Assembly (NCBI GenBank): GCA_016875695.1
Contig: VGPB01000065.1
Location: 1-9,390 of the forward strand
Direction of reading: 5' to 3'
From: Chloroflexota bacterium
Lineage (GTDB): Bacteria; Chloroflexota; Dehalococcoidia; UBA2979
DNA length: 9,390 nucleotides
The notes beneath the pieces were generated by a model. It had not been told where the DNA came from. It saw only the letters and a program-made list of their open reading frames with translations, and ran no database searches. Positions 5,802 through 9,390 of the stretch are shown in pieces. Position numbers and translations under genes: made by a program. Positions within the stretch are counted from its first letter, which is position 1, and every line of letters begins with the position of its first letter.

Positions 5802-6110
5802 TCAGCCCGCCGGCCCCCCGAATTCGCGCTCGAGGCGCAGCCACGAGGCACCGGCGTCGAGGTCCGGGTAGCGCTGCGCGATCGCGTCGCGCGCGAGAGC
5901 GTGCTCGGTGCGGCCGTTCGCCGGGGCGACCAGGAGCCAGCGCACGCGCGGGTACGGGTCGTCGAGCAGCGCCGCGAAGTCGCGGTCGGGGTTCGTGACC
6001 AGGCGGCCTGGGTCGTCGATGGTCAGGACCAGCCATGCGCCGCTGCTCATGTCGATGGCGACGGGGCCGCGCGAGGCGCGGAGGTATGTAGTCAGTACAG
6101 CTAGGGGTGG
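5802..6110 (-). pseudogene. C-terminal remnant of a membrane glycosyltransferase-like protein
   Basis: Starting just after the PAC2 stop codon, the minus-strand frame reads APPLAVLTTYLRASRGPVAI, then DMSSGAWLVLTIDDPGRLVT, NPDRDFAALLDDPYPRVRWL, LVAPANGRTEHALARD and LEREFGGPAG before a TGA at 5802-5804. A helix 'YLR', a hydrophobic strand, 'R.V..SDRDF...L.DP...VRY.LVP' and a terminal 'LVREF' are what I know from the C-terminal soluble end of ArnT/PMT-like (GT39 family) multi-membrane-span proteins. The catalytic and membrane part, several hundred residues, is absent. There is no start codon for the homologous stretch: the only in-frame ATG (6050) lies inside it and lacks a ribosome site. It therefore looks like a gene tail left by a deletion whose left junction is next to the PAC2 stop. 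A real 82-residue protein from ATG 6050 cannot be excluded. Family assignment is from pattern memory only. Confidence 0.45.
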
Positions 6111-6131
6111 CGCGTCGCGCGGGCGCCGAGG

Positions 6132-7025
6132 CTAGCCGTCGTCTCGCTGCTCCCGCAGGAAGCGCTCGAGGTCGCTGAGCAGCTCGTCGCTCGAGGGCAG
6201 CTCGGCGGGCGCGGCGGGCTCGCGCGCCTCGTGACTGCTCTGGTCGAACTGCTCTTCGAGCATGCGCACGTAGTCGTCGGCCTCGGCGGTGTGCTCCATC
6301 GCCTCGTCGACTTGCTCGGCGAAGGCCGCAACGCGCTCCTCGATGGGGGCGAGTGGGGTGCTGGTGCCGAAGCCGCGGTCGAGCGTGCGCACGAGCGAGA
6401 CGATCGCATTCGGGTTGGCGCCCGCGTTGAGGTAGTGCGGGAGCAGCGCCCAGAGGCTGGCGTTGCGCCAGCCGAGCGCGCGCAGCCCCACGTTGAGCAC
6501 GCCGATCATGCCCGTGGGCCCCTCGTAGCGCGACACGGGGATCTTCAGGCCGAACTGTTGCTCGAACGCGTCGTCGGAGGCGGAGAGCGTGACGGGCAGC
6601 GGCCGCGTGTGGGGCACGGCGGCGGGCTGTGCGCCGAGCGTGATCGTCGTGGTCACGCCGAGGGTGCGCATGAGCTCGACGATCACGTCGGTGAACATGC
6701 GCCAGCGCAGGTGCGGCTCGACGCCGACAAGTAGCAGCAGGTCGCGGTCGGCGCCGGGCGGGCGCGCGAGGTAGCAGCGGTTGCGCGACCAGTTCAGCGT
6801 GCGTTGTCCGTCCTCGAGGCGCACCTGCGGCCGCTGCACGGTGAAGTCATAGAACGGCTCGTGGTCGATCTCAGCGACGGGATGCGCGTCCCAGCGCTCG
6901 ACGAGGTAGTCGAGCGTGCTCGTGGCGATGCCGGCGGCGTCGGTCCAGCCGGTGAGCGCGATGAGCAGCACCGGGTCGCGCAGCGGCGCGGCGGGCGTGT
7001 CGAGCATGCGGAGGCGTTCGTGCAT
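6132..7025 (-). CDS. PAC2 family protein
   Basis: A 297-residue protein of the PAC2 (proteasome assembly chaperone 2-like) family, widespread in actinobacteria and some other bacteria, where its biochemical role is not settled. Recognisable parts are the N-terminal LRDPVLLIALTGWTDAAG (15-32), DHEPFYDFTVQRPQVRLEDG (54-73), LLLVGVEPHLRWR (97-109), then LGVTTTITLGAQPAAVPHTR (122-141), YEGPTGMIGVLN (167-178) and a helical segment ending near 220. The last 70 residues are rich in Asp and Glu and predicted helical (IEERVAAFAEQVDEAM, LLSDLERFLREQ), a usual feature of bacterial members. The ATG at 7025 is chosen for the GAGGA motif about 8 nt upstream; ATG 7007 is an alternative. It begins 14 nt after the efflux transporter stop, so the two are one transcript. 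Length fits the family and no residues look lost. Confidence 0.9.
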   Translation of the reverse strand: MHERLRMLDTPAAPLRDPVLLIALTGWTDAAGIATSTLDYLVERWDAHPVAEIDHEPFYDFTVQRPQVRLEDGQRTLNWSRNRCYLARPPGADRDLLLLVGVEPHLRWRMFTDVIVELMRTLGVTTTITLGAQPAAVPHTRPLPVTLSASDDAFEQQFGLKIPVSRYEGPTGMIGVLNVGLRALGWRNASLWALLPHYLNAGANPNAIVSLVRTLDRGFGTSTPLAPIEERVAAFAEQVDEAMEHTAEADDYVRMLEEQFDQSSHEAREPAAPAELPSSDELLSDLERFLREQRDDG

Positions 7026-7039
7026 GGGGCGTCCTCGCG

Positions 7040-8707
7040 TCAGGCGTCGCCGGGCTGCTGGGGGACGGCCGCCGCGGGCTGCGGGGCGGGCGCGGGCGCT
7101 GGTGGCGCCTCGTGAGCGGGCGGCTGGGCGGCCATGCGGCGCGCCAGCTCCTGCGGCGACACGCGCTGTAGCTCGAGCTCCGGGAGCAGCCACGCGACGA
7201 TGAAGGTGACGGCGACGACGGCGGCGGCGATGAGGAAGACGCCGGCGATCGCCTCGGCCTGGCTCACGTGCGCGACGTCGAGCACCTGCGACCACGGGGC
7301 GGCGCCCGCGGGCGCGCTCTCGGCGTACGCACGCTCGACGGCCGGGGTGCCGCGGTCGTTCAAGAGCTTGCTCAGGTTGCCGGTGACCGCGGGTACGTCG
7401 GCGAGGGTGCCGCCGATGCCGTCGCGGAAGCGGTGCAGCATGATGCCGGTGAACACGGCGACGCCCAGCGTGCCGCCGATGGAGCGGAAGAACTGCACCG
7501 CGGAGGTCGCGACGCCGAGCAGCTGGTAAGGCAGCGCGTTCTGCACGATCGCTGCGAACACGGGGAACGTGAGCCCGAGCCCGAGGCCCACGAGCAGCAT
7601 GGCGGGCACGAGCTGCGCGTAGGGCGTGTCGACGGTGATCCGCGCGAGCAGCAGCAACCCGCCGGTTGTGATCACCGTACCGCCGATGACGAGTCCCTTG
7701 TAGCGGCCGGTGCGCGTTATCAGCTGGCCGGCCGCGGCGGAGCCGGCGACGATCGCGAGCGAGAGCGGGATCATCAGCGAGCCAGCGCGCGCGGCGGGGA
7801 TCTCCTGCGCGCCCTGCAGGTACAGCGGCAGCATGGTGATCGCGCCGAACATGCCGGCGCCGGTGAGCAGCAGGATCACCGATGAGACTGCGAACGTGCG
7901 ATTGCGAAACAGTTGCAGCGGCAGGATCGGCTCGTGGGCGCGACGCTCGGCGCGCACGAACGCGGCGAGCGCTAGGACGGCCGCGGCGAACAGCGCGGCG
8001 ATCTCCCACGAGCGCCACGGGTAGCGATCGCCGGCCCACACCAGCGCGAGCAGGAACGGCAGCAGCGCCGCGGTGAGCGTGACGGAGCCCCACAGGTCGA
8101 GACGCGGGCGCGCGACGCCGTGCGGGCGCGTCCACGGCATGCCGATGGCGACGACGCTGAGCGCGAGGATGCCGACCGGCAGGTTGATGTAAAAGACCCA
8201 GCGCCACGAGCTGGCGTCCGTGATCCAGCCGCCCAGCGCGGGGCCAAGCACCGACGAGATGCCGAACATCGCGGCGAATAGCCCCTGGATGCGGCCGCGC
8301 TCGAGCGGGGAGTAGAGGTCGCCCACGATCGCGAACGATGTGGCGAAGAGCATGCCGCCGCCGACGCCTTGCACCGCGCGGAAGATCACCAGCTGCAGCA
8401 TCGACTGCGCGGCCCCGGCGGCGACTGAGCCGGCGATGAAGATCACGATCGCGGCGATGAAGATCGGCTTGCGGCCGAGCTGGTCGCCGAGCTTGCCGAC
8501 CAGTGGCACGGCGATCGTCGAGGCCAGCATGTAGGCGCTGAATACCCAGGCGAGCAGGCCGATCCCCTGCAGGTTGGCGATGATGCGCGGCAGCGCGGTC
8601 GAGACGATGGTCTGGTCGAGCGCGGCGAGAAACAGTGCGAGCAGGGCGCCGGCGACGACGACGCGTCGCGAAGCGGGGCTTACCGCGACGGGTGCGCGTG
8701 GAGCCAT
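7040..8707 (-). CDS. DHA2-family MFS efflux transporter (EmrB/QacA type)
   Basis: A 555-residue proton-driven drug/H+ antiporter of the 14-helix DHA2 group, placed in the inner membrane and expected to export hydrophobic or cationic compounds. Helix 1 carries the D1 motif, with Asp31 in LAALDQTIVSTALPRI (28-42). Motif A is GKLGDQLGRKP (71-81), motif B is FRAVQGVGGGML (109-120), and motif C, the antiporter signature, is SVLGPALGGW (152-161). About fourteen hydrophobic segments follow to residue 513. A periplasm-side insertion (about 427-468) precedes the last helix, and the C-terminal 40 residues form a Pro/Ala-rich tail (PPAPAPAPQPAAAV). No regulator gene is adjacent. A 12-bp inverted repeat lies 41 bp upstream of the start and may act as operator. 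The ATG at 8707 has only a weak GGCGG-type ribosome site. The PAC2 gene follows 14 bp downstream. The family is clear, the substrate is not. Confidence 0.94.
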   Translation of the reverse strand: MAPRAPVAVSPASRRVVVAGALLALFLAALDQTIVSTALPRIIANLQGIGLLAWVFSAYMLASTIAVPLVGKLGDQLGRKPIFIAAIVIFIAGSVAAGAAQSMLQLVIFRAVQGVGGGMLFATSFAIVGDLYSPLERGRIQGLFAAMFGISSVLGPALGGWITDASSWRWVFYINLPVGILALSVVAIGMPWTRPHGVARPRLDLWGSVTLTAALLPFLLALVWAGDRYPWRSWEIAALFAAAVLALAAFVRAERRAHEPILPLQLFRNRTFAVSSVILLLTGAGMFGAITMLPLYLQGAQEIPAARAGSLMIPLSLAIVAGSAAAGQLITRTGRYKGLVIGGTVITTGGLLLLARITVDTPYAQLVPAMLLVGLGLGLTFPVFAAIVQNALPYQLLGVATSAVQFFRSIGGTLGVAVFTGIMLHRFRDGIGGTLADVPAVTGNLSKLLNDRGTPAVERAYAESAPAGAAPWSQVLDVAHVSQAEAIAGVFLIAAAVVAVTFIVAWLLPELELQRVSPQELARRMAAQPPAHEAPPAPAPAPQPAAAVPQQPGDA

Positions 8708-8748
8708 CTGCCGCCTATCGTCTCGCGCGCCGGGCCGCGACTGTAACG

Positions 8749-8787
8749 CGCACTAGCGCGTGCGTGGGGTTCCCGCGCGCTAGTGCG
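8749..8787. repeat. 12-bp perfect inverted repeat between A-type carrier and MFS genes
   Basis: CGCACTAGCGCG (8749-8760) and CGCGCTAGTGCG (8776-8787) are exact reverse complements with a 15-nt spacer. Each arm is itself an imperfect palindrome centred on CTAG (10 of 12 positions). It lies 34 bp after the carrier stop and 41 bp before the transporter start. It may be the terminator of the former (no U-tract) or a paired operator of the latter. Confidence 0.6.
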
Positions 8788-8820
8788 TTGGGTGCCGGTA
8801 TTGAGCGGCGTGGTCGGAGC

Positions 8821-9153
8821 CTAGGCGCGCCCGCAGCCGCAGCCGCCTCCGGAGGCGACGGCGTTCGGGGCCTCGATGGTGAAGCCTGAGCGCATCACGT
8901 CGTCGATGTAGTCGACGGTCGCGCCTTCGAGGCTCTCCGAGGATTCGGCGTCGACGATGAAGCGGATGCCGGCGATGTGCAGGACCTGGTCGGTCTCGTC
9001 CGCGGCGCCGATGGTCATGCCGAAGGACGGGCCGGAGCAACCGCAGCCGCCGCCGCGGGCGAACAGCCGCAGCCCCTTGTCGCCCTCGAGGCCGTGTTCG
9101 AGCACGAGTGCGCCGAGTTTCTCGGCGGCGCTGTCGGTCACAGTTATGAGCAT
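8821..9153 (-). CDS. IscA/HesB-type A-type iron-sulfur carrier protein
   Basis: A 110-residue cytoplasmic protein of the A-type carrier family, which holds an [Fe-S] cluster or iron and hands it to apo-enzymes. It begins MLITVTDSAAEKL (1-13), has the GCSGPSFGM segment with Cys39 at the place of the first family cysteine (IscA Cys35 in GCSG), then FIVDAESSESLEGATVDYID (65-84), and ends in CGCGRA with Cys105 and Cys107. All three canonical cysteines are present. Oddities are an extra Cys37 that makes the first site CGC, and the absence of the usual 'SF' after the last motif, so the tail stops three residues after Cys107. The ATG at 9153 has an AAGGAGA site 6 nt upstream. The upstream gene is an HRDC helicase on the same strand with about 85 bp between, so this gene may have its own promoter. 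Likely serves general Fe-S maturation; the damaged Rieske gene is not directly linked. Confidence 0.9.
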   Translation of the reverse strand: MLITVTDSAAEKLGALVLEHGLEGDKGLRLFARGGGCGCSGPSFGMTIGAADETDQVLHIAGIRFIVDAESSESLEGATVDYIDDVMRSGFTIEAPNAVASGGGCGCGRA

Positions 9154-9238
9154 GGATGTCTCCTTGCGAAGTACCCGGCCAAGGTGAGCCTAGCTCGTAG
9201 GATGCCGCCTGCGCGGCGGGGTCGCAAGCGCGGGGCCT

Positions 9239-9390
9239 CTACACGGCATCCCGGATGAGCGCGAGCAGCTCGTCGCCGAAGGCGCGGACGCGCGAGTCGC
9301 CCATGCCGCGCACGGCGAGCAGCGCCTGCGGGTCGCCGGGGCGCCGGGCGGCGAGCTCGCGGGCGGTGCGGTCGGTGAACAGCGTGTACG
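9239..9390 (-). CDS. HRDC-domain protein, C-terminal end (RecQ-like DNA helicase), partial
   Basis: The minus strand entering from the window edge reads YTLFTDRTARELAARRPGDP, then QALLAVRGMGDSRVRAFG and DELLALIRDAV before a TAG at 9239-9241. The order 'Y.VF.DRTL.ELA..RP' followed by 'LL.V.G.G..K...YG..LL..I' is the HRDC domain, a helical nucleic-acid-binding module at the C-terminus of RecQ-family and some UvrD-type helicases and of RNase D. The end right after the domain is typical of RecQ. Only about 50 residues are inside the window, so the helicase core cannot be checked. A CCGCC/GGCGG mini-hairpin (9205-9219) lies just downstream but is too short to call a terminator. Confidence 0.75.
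   Translation of the reverse strand, partial: YTLFTDRTARELAARRPGDPQALLAVRGMGDSRVRAFGDELLALIRDAV

Noticed and set aside
6132..8207. A 691-codon frame suggesting a PAC2 protein with a huge N-terminal extension
   Set aside because: The extension is the transporter gene in the wrong frame (Arg/His/Ala-rich). PAC2 begins at ATG 7025 with a ribosome site.
9205..9219. Small hairpin CCGCC/GGCGG after the HRDC gene as terminator
   Set aside because: Only five pairs, no U-tract, and commonplace in GC-rich sequence.

Overview
The window is GC-rich bacterial chromosome, apparently about 70% G+C or more, with strong GC bias at third codon positions. That bias makes long antisense open frames common, and they were ignored. 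The gene set is a DUF6295 protein, a PAC2-family protein, an ion-channel-like cytoplasmic domain, acyl-CoA catabolic enzymes, an A-type iron-sulfur carrier and an HRDC helicase. It suggests a Chloroflexota lineage (Dehalococcoidia-like) or a deep actinobacterium. This is an inference from gene families; no phylogenetic marker was tested.

Left end (1-1277, + strand): two broken genes. The first is open at the window edge and cut by an in-frame TAG. The second joins a short signal/membrane segment to a cytoplasmic domain like that of two-pore potassium channel relatives, and carries a nonsense codon and a one-base frameshift. Middle left (1294-5204): a plus-strand enoyl-CoA hydratase with its own sigma70-type promoter converges on a minus-strand series. 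In transcription order that series is acyl-CoA dehydrogenase, a damaged Rieske-type protein, a dienelactone-hydrolase-family enzyme and a DUF6295 protein. A strong hairpin lies between the convergent units. Together these genes look like a catabolic module for an unidentified acyl-CoA or cyclic substrate.

Centre (5351-5700): a minus-strand tRNA cluster, transcribed Trp(CCA), Leu(GAG), Cys(GCA). All three encode the 3' CCA, the gaps are equal at 26 nt, and there is a promoter just upstream of tRNA-Trp.

Right part (5802-9390, all minus strand): the C-terminal end of an HRDC-domain helicase (RecQ-like, cut by the window edge), an IscA/HesB-type A-type carrier, a 14-TM DHA2-family efflux transporter tightly followed by a PAC2-family protein, and then a start-less remnant of a membrane glycosyltransferase C-terminus. 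A 12-bp perfect inverted repeat separates the carrier gene from the transporter gene.

No CRISPR array, transposase, phage gene or recognisable defence system was found. The most notable signals are the clustered lesions, including a Rieske protein that has lost one cluster-ligand cysteine, and several operator-like dyads. The indel lesions lie in short homopolymers, so real gene decay and consensus error both have to be considered.
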